From NCBI RefSeq assembly GCF_947242115.1, contig NC_074711.1, forward strand, positions 43,276,463 through 43,340,462: a DNA stretch of 64,000 bases. The letters are read 5' to 3'. The DNA comes from Biomphalaria glabrata. Taxonomy: Eukaryota; Mollusca; Gastropoda; Planorbidae. Each line of letters opens with the position of its first letter. Position 1 is the first letter of the stretch. The translations under genes were made by a program, and so were the position numbers. Positions 31,740-44,100 of this stretch are shown here, piece by piece. The notes beneath the pieces are model-generated. The model ran no database searches. It saw only the letters and a list, made by a program, of their open reading frames with translations, and was not told the DNA's origin.

Positions 31740-32870
31740 CATCTACTGGAAATTTGTAAAACATACAGACGGGCCTAAGTGTCTAAGGTATTTCTTGTTA
31801 AACTGCATATTCCATTAGTACAAGATCTAGATAACTTACATTTGAATATTTTTGGCTCACATTTTGCATTTCTTAAAAATTTCACTTTGCAATATTGTAG
31901 AGTCTATAACATGCTCTGAATCTAGTCTATCGCTACCTTAATGTATTTATTCATACATTAGTTTTTCATTGGTGAGTTATTTTGATGTTTTTTTTTTTTT
32001 TTTTTTTGGGGGGGGGGGGTTATGATAACAATATTGTTTTGAAAATATTTGTGTTGGGTTATGCACCAAAATGGGGATAGACTGAAGGCGTGGTAACTAA
32101 GACTAAAGCTTTAATCAACAGGAGATCGACGGGAGGTTCAACGTTTTCTCTCACCTCCTAGTTTCTAACATAATTCAATTTTGAACACATTTAGATCTTT
32201 ATCATTTTTTAAAATAACAAGTCTTTGAAATGTTCTTGTACTTGAATAGCTCAGTGGCTAGCACGTCGGCCTTTCATCATGGAAGCTCGAGACCTCGAGT
32301 TTAAATTCAGACTCGAGCAACTTTTTTTTGTTTAAATAGCTTTTCAAAAGGTCGCACAGAAACTTTCTCAAAGATACCCCCCCTCCCCACACCCGATTGG
32401 AACACAAAAGTGATTGGACCATAACGCACTGAGTAGGAAAGTTACGCTAAACGAAAACATTTAATAAAAATTAGATCTACTAAAAATTAATTACATGTTT
32501 GTTTCAAAATAATTTATGTAATTTCATTCCATATAAGCATTGTTGATTTTAATTTATTGTTGTTGTTTTTTATGTCACGGCTTCGATACCCGAATTGAAC
32601 CAAAAATGTTTTTTAATTTGTTTTTATTATTACTTTATCAAATCAAATACAAATGACAAAGATGTTGTCTTTTTTAAACATATAATTTTTAAATGTTATT
32701 CTTTGTTTTTATTTTACTTGATGACAGATAGGCCTATATTTTATAGCTATGTCAAAGCATATTAAAAAATTGATATAAAAATTAAAGGAATTGTTTCGGC
32801 CATGTGTGTTAAGTGTTTATATTCCATTGCATTATTTTGTTTCATACTTTGTACTATATAGGCTTATATA
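31740..32870. other. Stretch 3' of gene B; SINE-head relic only
   Basis: No gene seen. A T-run followed by a G-run lies at 31990-32019. A tRNA-like head (TAGCTCAGTGGCTAGCACG, 32248-32266) with a weak box B-like word downstream suggests a SINE fragment at about 32240-32325. UAUUUAUU near 31941 would be an AU-rich element if the transcript reaches it. Confidence 0.4.
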
Positions 32871-32875
32871 TTTTT

Positions 32876-32895
32876 CTCTCTCTCTCTCTCGCTCT

Positions 32896-32934
<39 letters not shown>

Positions 32935-32937
32935 ATT

Positions 32938-32964
<27 letters not shown>
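32876..32964. repeat. (CT)n microsatellite
   Basis: Nearly pure CT dinucleotides with a few interruptions. Open frames across it on both strands are low-complexity artefacts. Confidence 0.95.
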
Positions 32965-32968
<4 letters not shown>

Positions 32969-33260
32969 ATACATATAACAGACTCAAGTAGAAATCATGA
33001 AAAGATTGAGAACACACTATATATTAATCAATGGTACACATTATAATACAAATTCAATAATAAAACAGACTTAAGATGAAGCTTCAAACTGATTAACTGA
33101 AAAGATTGATTTGTAGACCCTGAGCCTGAGACAAGCTCATCTCCTCTATCTATCGGCCTTCAAACCGAAATTTCTCGACGCGGAAGTAACATGAAAACTT
33201 TTCATTCCATTATGTACATTCATCATCAGCGTCGTCCTCTGTGTTCATCGTGGAACATAG

Positions 33261-33509
33261 CAGGGCCGACCTTAGATAATTGGAGGCCCTAGGCAATATG
33301 ACTTTGGTGGCCGCAAATGAAATAAAAAAATAATAAAAAGCGAAAAAAAATAAAATGACGCAATTTATTTAAAACATACTGTACTCCAACAATTACAGTG
33401 AGGACAAGTTTCGCGCTTTTCTTCTCTAAAAAAAAATGTCAGTCCTTGCGAGGCCCATACCAATCTGAGGCCCTAGACGGCTGCCTAGTTTGCCTTAAGG
33501 CTGACCCTG
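33261..33509. mobile_element. 249-bp MITE with CAGGGYCRRCCTTA ends
   Basis: Termini CAGGGCCGACCTTA and TAAGGCTGACCCTG are inverted repeats; GGCCCTAGGC and GGCCCTAGACGGC occur just inside. The flanks share AACATAG (33254-33260 and 33510-33516), a target duplication of at least 7 bp, consistent with hAT mobilisation. Confidence 0.85.
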
Positions 33510-34044
33510 AACATAGGGTCTCATAAAAACATGCCACAGTCTCTTGCTATTATAACGTTTCTTTCCTGTTCTGTCAACTTTCAGCTTCATAGAGTACACT
33601 ACGTCCGACTATGTCGGCTGGTATGTTATCATTTAGTTGTCAATACCAGCCGCTTTACCTGTCTTCAATTGTTTGAGGGCACTTCCTGTTTCTTCCTTTG
33701 TAATTTCTTCCATGTTTCTGTCTAGTGTTGATCATGCATTTAGATCCAATGGATTTAGGTCTGTTGAGCACTCTTTATGTCTTCCAAGTTGTTCATCTAT
33801 TAAAGAAACTTGTTTTTTTTCTTTATCTCGAATTAGTGCCTAGTAAGTAATTAGCCTTTTTACCACTAAGAAATTTGATGATTTTGTACTGTTGTTTAAT
33901 ATTTCCTTTACAGTTTACCTGCTGCCTCTTTAACCTGTTCTGAAAGATTATTGCAAAATGGTCTTTTTTCTTACCTAAGCATTTTTTTGGTAATTCGTAA
34001 AACTGCTAGTTGTATGGCTTGGTTAACTGCCAGTTGTTTTTTTT

Positions 34045-34509
34045 TTACAAAGCTTATATTAACTCACTCTGTCTGTCTGGTAAAAAGTGTGTAGAAGATA
34101 TTTCTCCCACACCTATTTTCGGATCAGTTGAAACTTCACTCTATTATTTATTGGCATAGACAAGACATGAATCAATATAAAAAAGTAACCAATTAGTCAA
34201 TTAATAATTAGTTATTTTATTTGATACCAACAAGGAAAACTAATCCTTCAGTATTCACCTATATGTCTAAATTTGTTGGGTTTAGTCCCCATAACGCTAT
34301 TTCTTCTTCATGCATTCTCCGATTAAGTTGATACTATAAACAATTATTTCTTGTAGCTAACAAATCATGAATCAATAAAAAATAAAAAACCAAATAGTCA
34401 ATTAATTATTGGTAATTAATTATTTTATGTGATATTATATAAGGGAAATAAGCTGTACATTATTGATATATATAGTTTTTAGGGCGGAGTTATTTCCCTT
34501 TAGATAAGC

Positions 34510-34510
<1 letters not shown>
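34045..34510. repeat. Two copies of the AACTCACTCYGTCTGTC repeat
   Basis: The first copy starts with TTAACTCACTCTGTCTGTC and includes ATTTCTCCCACACC and ATGAATCAATA. The second has CAAATCATGAATCAATAAAAA and TAATTAATTATTTTATGTGAT. Both fall inside the LINE relic. Confidence 0.65.

Positions 34511-34511
<1 letters not shown>

Positions 34512-34587
<76 letters not shown>
34512..34587. repeat. (TA)n microsatellite
   Basis: About 75 bases of pure TA dinucleotides. Confidence 0.95.
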
Positions 34588-34589
<2 letters not shown>

Positions 34590-35393
34590 CTTATCTCTCT
34601 TTGCTTAGTTTCCATGTCTCATCACTAATTCAGTTGTTGTTTTTTGTCAGAGTTAAAGCAAAGGCCTAATACACTGTTTGTTTATGTAATCATTTCTTTG
34701 AAATCTTCACCATTTATCTAGTTGCAGCATAGAACGTCTATTTTAAGGGATAGAAGAAATTGGTTTTTAACCTGAGTGTTATGGAGCTTGTCCAGGTCAA
34801 ATCTTTTCCTTTTGTTTATTTCTGTTTTATTGCTGGTCAGTTTAATTTTTGTTTGGCCCCAACACGATGGTGGTCTGAGCCAATATCTGCTCCTCGTCTG
34901 CTTCGTACATCCAGTAATGAGCTTCTCCAGTGTGACGTACCGGTACGGTAATGTGGTCGATTTGGTTCTCTTGTCTTTTTGTCTGGTGAGACCCATATCA
35001 CTTTGTGACAACTTTTTTTTTTGTTGGGGGGGGGGAATGCTGACTCCTATCACAAGTTCATTATATGTGCTAAACTCTGCGAACATTTCTCCATGTTTGT
35101 TTATGCTAATGCCAAGTTCGAGGGGGGCAATAATTTTCTCCCACGTTAGCATTGACGATCACTACATCTTTTAGGAACATTTTGTCTACTTGTCTATACT
35201 TTGTAACTGGTCATAGAATGTATTTTTATCAGTATCAGTTGCAAGGTTAGTGGGAGTATAGCACACAATGGTGTGAACCATATTATATCTAGACTGGAAA
35301 CCGGAAATAAATTCTTATCCGCGACTGATCGATTCACAGACCTATACATATATAGATTTTTATGTACGTAAACTCTTTTTTCAGGCTCTAAGG

Positions 35394-37245
35394 CAGGCAT
35401 GTCAAACTCGTTAAGGTGTATGGGCCGCATAAAAAACTTACTATGGCCTTAGGGGCCGCAGCCAAAAATCAGTTGCTAAACAGCTTCCTAGTTTTATGTA
35501 AATTAGAAACAATACAATAGAATACAATAATTAATGACATACCTGTCCTTTAGTTAGGCAAATTTGTAGTACTATTTGATAATTAAAAATTACTATGATT
35601 GCGCATTTTTTTGTTTGTCCTGATGCTTGACATCTTTCTGGGATACAAGTTTATTAATATCGGGTGGAGGTTTGTTTGCCACTGACATTATCATCACTGA
35701 CGACAAATTTTGATCAAATAATCTCGAACGGTGAGGTGATTTGTAGCTTTCATTATAGAAAAAAACTGCTCACAGATATCAGTGCTTGCAAAAATAGCTA
35801 GAATTCTGGCTGCAAATTTCAGCAACTCAACGTACTGTTAAGGTAAATAACTTCATTTTGGCGCAGCCACTTCTTTATACTTCGCTTTCAACAAAGAATC
35901 TAACTGCTATTCTATCAGCTCTAGTTGCACATTACCAGCAGCATTTTCAGAAGCAAATGAAAATGGAGATAAAAACAACAAAAATCCTTGCTCGTATGAA
36001 ACGAAGTCTTGAAAACAGCCAGTGGAAGCATCTACTAACGATTCAAGGTGTGTGTAAGACATATTTACCAAATGTTGTAGCCGTATTTAATCTTTTTAGT
36101 TCCTGACACACTGAGAAGTGAACAAGATTTTCTCTTCATATTTGGTTTATTCACTGTCGTAATTTTGCTTGAAAGCACTTTACATCATCACACGCAGTTT
36201 TGACAATTTAGTCTTTACTTTAAAGTTTCAAATTCAGTGGCAGTGGCAGTGAGATCAATTGCAAATTCACAAATCCTGAACCCATTTGTCAGTATTGAAA
36301 TGTTCAACAGGTTCACCTTTCATGTTCAGAAACAATACAATTTTCTCACGCAGTACAACAAATCTCTTCAATTCTTTATGACAGGAGAGCCAGCAAATTT
36401 CGTGTCCAATGTCATTCAGAAATATTGAAAATTGGCGATGATTTAAGCCACGGGCATGAATAAAATTGATAGTGACTGAAACCAGTCTTATGACATATTG
36501 GAATTGCTTTGTGCGTTATGTTTCTTGGTGAATGATGCACTGAAAATGAGCAAATTTAAAATTAGCATTTAGTCTCTCTTATTTTGCAAGTAGATTTGCA
36601 TCAAAACAATTTCATAATGGTTAGTGCGCCATCCCTTGTTAGACTAGCTAGCTTTACCAAAGGTAAGTTGTACTGCAATATCCCCTGTTATTTCTCAAAA
36701 ACATCCTCGCTTGTTGTGGCGTTATGCATAGAACAAGTAGCTCCTTATGTATCTCAAAATTCCTGTCACATGTCCTTATGAGTATAGCCAACTGTGTTAC
36801 ACCCTCTACATCAGTTGACTCATAGAGAGCCAATAAGAATATTTCAAAATCTATTTTGTTCTTTAATTGTTCACCCGAGCTGATTGACATTTCATTTATT
36901 CTCTCTGCCACAGTGTTCCTAGTTAACGCTATTACTTTGAATACTTTCACCTTTTCTGGACAAATTACTTCGACAGCTTTAACGATACACTCCTTCATAA
37001 AAACCCTTTCACTAAATGATTTGCTTGCAATTAAGTTTGAAAACTGTAGCTGGCTTTCACTGCAGACTCAATCTCGTTGTTCAGTTTAACAAATACTATT
37101 TTTCAATTCAAGTAGCTTGTCATCTTTTATTTTCCAGCGTAATTATTTAACATTATTTTGATAATTTTTGAGGTGGCCAAGCGGGCCGCATGCAAGGTGG
37201 TCGCGGGCCGCATGCGGCCCCCGAACGCCGTGTTTGACATGCCTG
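35394..37245 (-). mobile_element. hAT transposon relic, GTF2IRD2-like transposase
   Basis: The element starts CAGGCATGTCAAAC and ends GTTTGACATGCCTG, perfect 14-bp inverted ends. CTCTAAGG lies on both sides (35386-35393, 37246-37253), a perfect 8-bp target duplication. On the minus strand a 114-codon frame (36654-36998) reads KECIVKAVEVICPEKVKVF...LALYESTDVEGVTQLAILIR, the central transposase region shared with GTF2IRD2-type and related hAT proteins; the rest is broken. Subterminal GGGCCGCATGCGGCC words are typical of this hAT group. The transposase has decayed, but the boundaries are exact. Confidence 0.88.
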
Positions 37246-37253
37246 CTCTAAGG

Positions 37254-37707
37254 GGACTCTCCCCAATCAATCTTTTCTGTCTTAGAAAAGTAATGATCGT
37301 TAGTTTTCAAAGTTTACAAATAATGCAAAATACTTTCTCGGATATTCACGCAAATATATGAAATAAAGCCATTTCCTGTTTATTGAGATAATGTTTCAAA
37401 AATCCTAGATGGAAATAATTCTTGTTGATTTAAATCATCTTATGTACATTTAAATAGATTGATTACCTAGATCTTTCTAAATTATGTATGTAAAAATTGC
37501 AAAATAATAATTATGAAACGAGAGTACTCTTATTTTTTTATGTTCAATTACTAGATCTAAAAATTAATACATATATGTTACGTAGGTTAGAGTTGAAAAA
37601 AAAACAACTTTACTTCTTTTAACTACTTTACAAAACAACGCCTTGATCCACCTTTCTAAAAAAAATTTCACCTCATTTTGTGTAGTGCTAAAAAACCTCC
37701 ATGTCCA

Positions 37708-37790
<83 letters not shown>

Positions 37791-38455
37791 AGTCTATGGT
37801 GTGAACATTTTTTAACTTGGACAAAAATTAGGCTCTAATTATTGTTTCTGAAAATGGTTCCCATTCCAATAGATTTTTAAATTAATTTTTTTTTAAATTG
37901 GAGAGATACTCTGCGTGAAATTTGTGTCTTTCCTAAGAAGAGAAGTACGTGTTTCTCCTGATTGCAATTTAACTTCTCCAAAATTATTCCATCGAACTTG
38001 ACTCGGTCCCAAAATCTGTAGTCTGTATTTAGCCATAGATACTAGCTTTACCCACGTTTCTTCTTTTTTGAAGTAACGTCTGTATTATATAAAATAAGAT
38101 ACGCCCTACGCCCGTTGATTTATTCCCAGACTATAAATATATATATGAACCTCGAATAAAACGGCCCGCAATTGAACTCTCCCCCACACATACTTTGAGC
38201 AATTAATTCTAGTAGGCTTATCGGTTGCGTTGAATTGGAGCAGCCCGCTTTAAAACACCCTCCTCAACAAAAAGTTAATATAAACAACTTTTGTCAATTC
38301 TTCTTCTCAGTTCTGTGTCAAAATATTTGATAGCCTTATTTTTTTTTACCAGAATCTCCTTTTTTCCCTTTAAATCCTTTGCATTCGACTAGATGTCTAC
38401 TGGCTAGGGTTACGACACCTGGACATCCAGAGGAAAACAAAACAAGACACAAAGT
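37254..38455. other. No gene seen; microsatellite and LINE tail
   Basis: Contains a (TA)n run at 37712-37785 and a LINE 3' end with TTTTTTGAAGTAACGTCTG (38058-38102). Confidence 0.5.
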
Positions 38456-39403
38456 AAAACTTTATTTTATGAAGCATGTAAGTAAATCATAGACTGTTAT
38501 TAAGTATCTTATTTCTAAGATGAATCAGAAATGCAAAAATGAAATCAGAACACAGACATTCAGAAACTCTGAGCAACAATGTTTATTTAAACAGCTTTGA
38601 ACATACAAGTTCAGCAAGAAGATTGTCAAAAGACATAGAATCACTTTTCTGTAATGTTTGAGTTGGTGAACTTAAATCATAAGATTTGAAGGATTGAATT
38701 AGATTGATTGATAAAGCAATATATTTTCACATTTCAGACCTACACCTGCAGGACAGCAGAAATGTCCTTTTGACAGACATCTAGTAATCCTATGGCTTAG
38801 GTCACTGATCTTTGAAAAAATGTTATAACTGGCTAAGAAATTATTTTTATTTTCAGTGACAGGAAATATAATGGTCCTACTATGTGACAAAAGATTTATT
38901 CCATTGTACTGGTATATAGAGACAACAAGCAAGTAATAACTTAGCTTATATATATGTATTCATGAGAAATCAATACACAACCTTCAAATAAAAAAAATAA
39001 AAAAAAAGCAAGAAAGTAAATACAGTAAAAAACAAAGTTGATATATAATTTATTTTTCAAATGTCATCCATAAAGAATGATAAAGTATCACTTGACAATT
39101 TTTTTTTCTTTTAACATACATATACATTGTATGACTCAGTAGTTCATACACTGACATTAAATCACACATTGACATTAAATCACAATGTTCAGAGTAGATC
39201 AAGTTCAATAACTTAATTAACAATTTTTTTTTAACAATTCACACTTTGACTTCATTTATTAACAATTACAACATTGGTGGCACATTTTAAGCACACAGTA
39301 TTCAGCAGAAAAGAGCACTTTGTTGAATAAATAACATACTTCACATTGTAAAAAAAAATTTTGAAAATGTGATCAGTTGAACTAATAGTCTGGTTGAAAG
39401 AGC

Positions 39404-39917
39404 CGGAGGATATTCCAGCTACCGTCGCCTCAGCGTGGCGCCTCCGTGGAAATATCCGCCAAGGGAATTGGATAGGCCAAGAACGGTAGCACACATAGCT
39501 CTCAGTGGGCTACCACTAGTAGGCTCTAGCGAGTGTACACTGCATGTGATAGGGATGTAACAAAGGCTCGCTAACCAGTCCAAACCCCCACCGATCTGTT
39601 CCCTAACGCGGGCCATACGGGTGACGATGGACCCTCGCACCGGTTCGGTGGGACATTATAGGTATATGGAGGACCCCCACATGGGCTCGGCCTACGGCCT
39701 CGCATGGGAGGAGGAACTCATGTCGTTGGCTTAAGGGACCGTGTCCTACGACCAGACTGGTGTGATTATATGATCACTTAGTCGCAGGGGGGCGCCAGAC
39801 AGAGGGGTTGGTGAAGAGCCAATGCCTCATCGTGGCCATGGGATAAAATCCTTTCCCTGGTCAAGAGGTCCATAATAGGGAATCGGAAGATCTCAGACTT
39901 TAAGGACATCTGATTCA
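39404..39917. mobile_element. 514-bp GC-rich insertion of unknown family with 12-bp duplication
   Basis: A block of clearly higher GC than the surrounding DNA is bracketed by perfect copies of GGTTGAAAGAGC (39392-39403 and 39918-39929). It begins CGGAGGATATTCCAGC and ends CATCTGATTCA, with no poly(A), no inverted ends and no clear coding frame. A short palindromic pair (GGATATTCC ... GGAAATATCC) lies near its left end. A 12-bp duplication suggests LINE-type retrotransposition; the sequence is not a SINE I recognise. Confidence 0.7.
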
Positions 39918-40903
39918 GGTTGAAAGAGCTATTCAACTTTTAAAACAGCTAAAACAAAAAGCATTGAAGTCTGTTTCTAATAGCTATATAACCAATGTGA
40001 ACAGAGAGTCATTTAAACAAAAACAAAAGATACGGTTTGTTGAGTGTCACATACCAAGCTGCTACCAAGCAAATTTTGATAATGTTCAGCAATATCACTC
40101 CCCTACAAGAAATGAAGTGGTTGTATCAGATGACAGAAAACATGGCTAAAAGAAACCCCTTTAAAAACCCTATTTTTACTTAGAAATTCATCTCACTAGT
40201 TCACAAATCAGAAAAATATTAGTCAATATTGTCATAAGCATACATCATACATTTGATCAAAATGTACATTAAAAATTCTGCTTCATAGAGCGTTCTTGCT
40301 TACATTGGTCTGACCTCTCATTTAGAAATTCTTATGATTAAGGAAGCATAAAATGAGGTTTACATTCTGTAGGTTCAAAACTCAAGTAAATGATTTTGTT
40401 GGTAACTTGAAATGTTTTAGAAGTTGGTGATCACTTGAGTGCTGGTAAAGTTTCCAAAAAATTGATACAAGAAGTTACCAGAAGGAAAGATATTATCTTG
40501 ATTGTAGTTCATTTGAAACATTGACATTAACTCTGTAGAGGATATAAAAAATCTTTCAGTGCTAGTCCAGAAATGATTTCAGACAATAGATATTTGAAAT
40601 GTTATACAAATTATTTCATAAAATAGATATTTGAAATGTTATGCAAATTCTATTTTAAAATGTTATTACAGGCTTTTTTTTAATTTTCATTTCCTGTCAA
40701 ACAAAAGTTTGAAAATCAAGGTACTCAAATTTAAATCTTTTTTTTTGGTTCGGAATGAGATCAATCAGAGCTTTATTTTAAAAAAAAATATCAAATAATT
40801 TCCTAAAGTGGGTAAAACAACTTCAGGCAAGATCATAACCCTGTATTAAATTTCTTATGTTAAATAAAATTAAAAACTAAATTTATATTTAACAATAAAT
40901 TAT

Positions 40904-41065
40904 AATAAATGAGAGTGGGTTTTTGTGTGTGTATGTGTGTGTGTGTATGAACTGTAACATACAATGAGGCAAAGAAACTATGTGCATAATAAATGAGAGT
41001 GGGTTTGTGTGTGTGTGTCTGTGTATGAACTGTTACATACGATAAGGCAAAGAAACTACGTGCTA
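40904..41065. repeat. Two-copy ~78-bp tandem duplication with GT runs
   Basis: AATAAATGAGAGTGGGTTT, a GT run, ATGAACTGT(A/T)ACATAC and AGGCAAAGAAACTA occur twice in order. Confidence 0.8.
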
Positions 41066-41167
41066 TGACGCATGACCACTTTATCATTTAACCCCTGTTT
41101 AGAAACCATTCGTAATAAAAATAATCAGTCTACAATGACAGACTTACCTAGTCTATTTCACCCATTC

Positions 41168-44100
41168 CTAAACTGTATGTACAATAATATCTTTATGCAT
41201 AGTTTTCATGTGGCGGATTAATGTTGTCTCACGTGCATATTTACGATCACAATGGCCACAAGTCAGCTGACTACTTGGTTTATGAGCCCGGCGTATATGG
41301 CGGCTTAAATCTCCTGTAGATGTATTTTTAAAAAATGATAAGTTAGTCTGAACCCAAACAGAACCTCAAAGTAAGATAGTGGTTTACAAATTGATTCATT
41401 AGTATTTTCTATAGTTCATACTTATCAAAAAAAAAATTGATGAACAAAAAGAAGCAGATTCAGTAGTTGAAATGTTGAATATTGAAATGTTTTAAAAAAC
41501 TGACCAGTCTGAAAGAATTGTTTCTCACACAATGAACACTTGAAAGCCTTGTCTTTGTTATGAAATCTTAAATGTACTACCAAGTCACTTCTTCGTATGT
41601 ATCCTGGAAGGAATAGTATGAAAGCAAAAATAACAGGATCACTTCTATTTCATGTTGAACTAGTTAATTAGCATCAATGATATTGATATTTGGATTTTTG
41701 GCACATCAGCACAATGAAGGTCATGACGTGCTCATTAGCGTGAAACCAATTACAGTAGTAGATGGTTTTCAATCATTCTTGGGACCACTGTTACTATTTT
41801 CAAATTTAAGAAATGTGTTAAATAAAAAAAAAGAAGACAATTCTCAGCAATTTGAAAAGCTTTTGATAACCAAACCCCACTAAGATAAGATTTGTAAAAG
41901 ATGATTGCCAACATTTTTAAAGACCATTCAGTGAACTAAAAATACATGTGATAATCACATAGTTAGATTTTACTACTAATAATAATTAATAATACTTGTG
42001 ACAATGTCGGAGTTAGATTATTGACAATTCAGTGATCTAAAAATACTGTTGACAATCACATAGTAATATATCATTGTGTATGGGCCATATTTGGTTGTGG
42101 GCAGTGGGATTTTATCGCTCGCATTGTGACTAAGGTGTGCCTTTATGTAAAGAAGTAATTTATTTGTACATAATGCATGTTCAATGAATTAGTACTTAAT
42201 ATGTATTATTGACTATTCATTTTTCTCTAATCCCTATTTATGAACTATCATTCATATCATTTGTTACGTTCTCGCTTTTTAAATACTGTATGTTAGCCCA
42301 TTGACATTATTGTTGACTTAATTAACATACTAAGTTGATAGACTGTCAGGGGTTCTCAGTCAGACAAGCCAAAGCAAAACTACAACCCTGACACCATATA
42401 AGGTGTTGGCAATGCTCATATCTTTTTAAAATAAGATTTTAAAAAAAAGGCAATTGAACTAATCAACAGCTGAGTAATAGTAGTGAGATTATTTGCATAA
42501 CAACAAGATTACAAAAAGAAGTTGACACAGATCCTTATTTTTTTCTCCTACAAATCTATTAATGTTAATTGTCGTGCAGTGCACTTCACAATGCAGCACT
42601 GGAAATTTTGGTCACACTTCATTGTGACTTCATTGTGTTGACCCAATTGTTTTCTCCTTAATCTTCTTGTTAGAGAAAGCTGTATTGAGGTGTTAGAACC
42701 TCTTGGTCTTTTATTTTTTCAACTTATCTTAGGGGGTTGTTTTTTTCCATTGTTAAGGTTAAGAAAGAGTAGGTTTGATTTAAGGATGTTAGTTCAAGAG
42801 TGTGTGTTCAATAGGGGAAGAGCTAGCAATGTACTGTTGGTTGGTCACTGCAATGATATGATGTATGTGTTGGGCCAGTGTTGTGACTGATAATAGAAAA
42901 ACTATGTTTGCACTATGGCTTGTGAAATCACAAGGGGCAGATTAGTTATTTACAATCTTTGTTAATACTATTTATACTGGTTTTATTGTATTATATCACC
43001 AATATCTCTAATAATTATTCATATCATCAATGTTTGCAACAAATAATTATCACCATCATGATCATCTTTTCAGTACAACTGTAAATAATCATTACATTAA
43101 ATAATTGTTATGCACATCATAGAGTTATTCAATCATTCAGCAATATTCAATTGTCACTTAATAGAATGTCAGGGGGGCTGGGCTAACAAGCCAAGCTTAA
43201 AAAATCACCCCATGATAATAATAATGGATTTAAATTGGTTAATTCAATGTCACTGTTGTGAATGCAATTTAGGAGTTTGTGAACAAAACAAACTCTTTTT
43301 TTGTCCACTTGCTTTCTTTTTTTTTTATGTTTTAAATGACTCACCTTTGCCACATTGATCACATCGATGCGGCTCCTGTTTAGTGTGGATCAACATATGT
43401 CTCTTTAGATCACAGCGCTGTAAGAACTCTCGACCACAAGTTTCACATTTAAACAATGGCTGACTCTAAGAGAAAAAGAAAAACTGGTAGCATTTGTAAT
43501 GTATCAAGTTCTCTTCAGTACTACACAGAACTATTCTTTAAAATTTCAGCCAGCAGACTCTTTTCAACAAAAATGTTACCAAATCCAAATTCTCATGTTG
43601 TCAAGGCATTGAAGTGGCAATCAAAATGTTTGATATTGTGCTGTGTAAAGTGATCCCTTAAAAAATGACTCGCAGGCTAAATCTACAATGGCTTTTAGTT
43701 TAGTTTAGACAAATTGTTCACTAATAAAAAACTCAAAGACAACTTCTTTCTGGGTAACTTTTTTTTTACAAAATTATATCAACTCACTTCATCTATCTGT
43801 CAAGTACATGTTATTTCTCCCACCTCCCTTTCTGGGATCAGGTTGAAACTCAGCATAATAATTCATTGTCCCTAACAACACATTAATCAATCAAAAAATT
43901 AATTAGTTAATTTTGTTTAATTTAGAAAAAGGGAAAAAATCTTACAGTATTAAGAAATATGACAGAAAATGTGCAGTTTTTTTGTGTTTTTTTTTAAAGT
44001 TTGTTTTATAATCTTTCTTATAGAAAACATTTCATTTTAATTATGAGAGTTTTGGAATGCCCATCACAGTAGTCAATCATACAATTGATATTAGGCAGTG

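Larger units (their letters stand above)
33540..35160 (-). mobile_element. Decayed RTE-like LINE, endonuclease and RT parts
   Basis: On the minus strand, 34718-35152 encodes an endonuclease-like segment: INKHGEMFAEFSTYNELVIG, then a basic RKRFDLDKLHNTQ region. Position 33540-34050 carries broken reverse-transcriptase N-terminal sequence with a LNRP...GRNRKCPQTIED-type linker. The order fits an EN-RT LINE of the RTE or related group, read toward lower coordinates. Two copies of another repeat and a (TA)n run separate the halves. It has many breaks and is inactive. Confidence 0.6.
38456..41167 (-). other. Possible long 3' untranslated region of the zinc-finger gene
   Basis: The 2.7 kb beyond the minus-strand stop at 41168 has no other gene. 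TTTATT near 38462 reads AATAAA on the minus strand and is one candidate for the 3' end; others lie nearer, for example near 39256. The region also holds the 514-bp insertion at 39404-39917 and a two-copy repeat at 40904-41065. The transcript end is not determined from sequence. Confidence 0.3.

Noticed and set aside
32791-33046. Ser/Leu-rich and Arg/Glu-rich frames
   Set aside because: They are translations of the (CT)n microsatellite.
36237-37089. Several + strand frames of 60-80 codons
   Set aside because: They are shadows of the hAT transposase on the minus strand.
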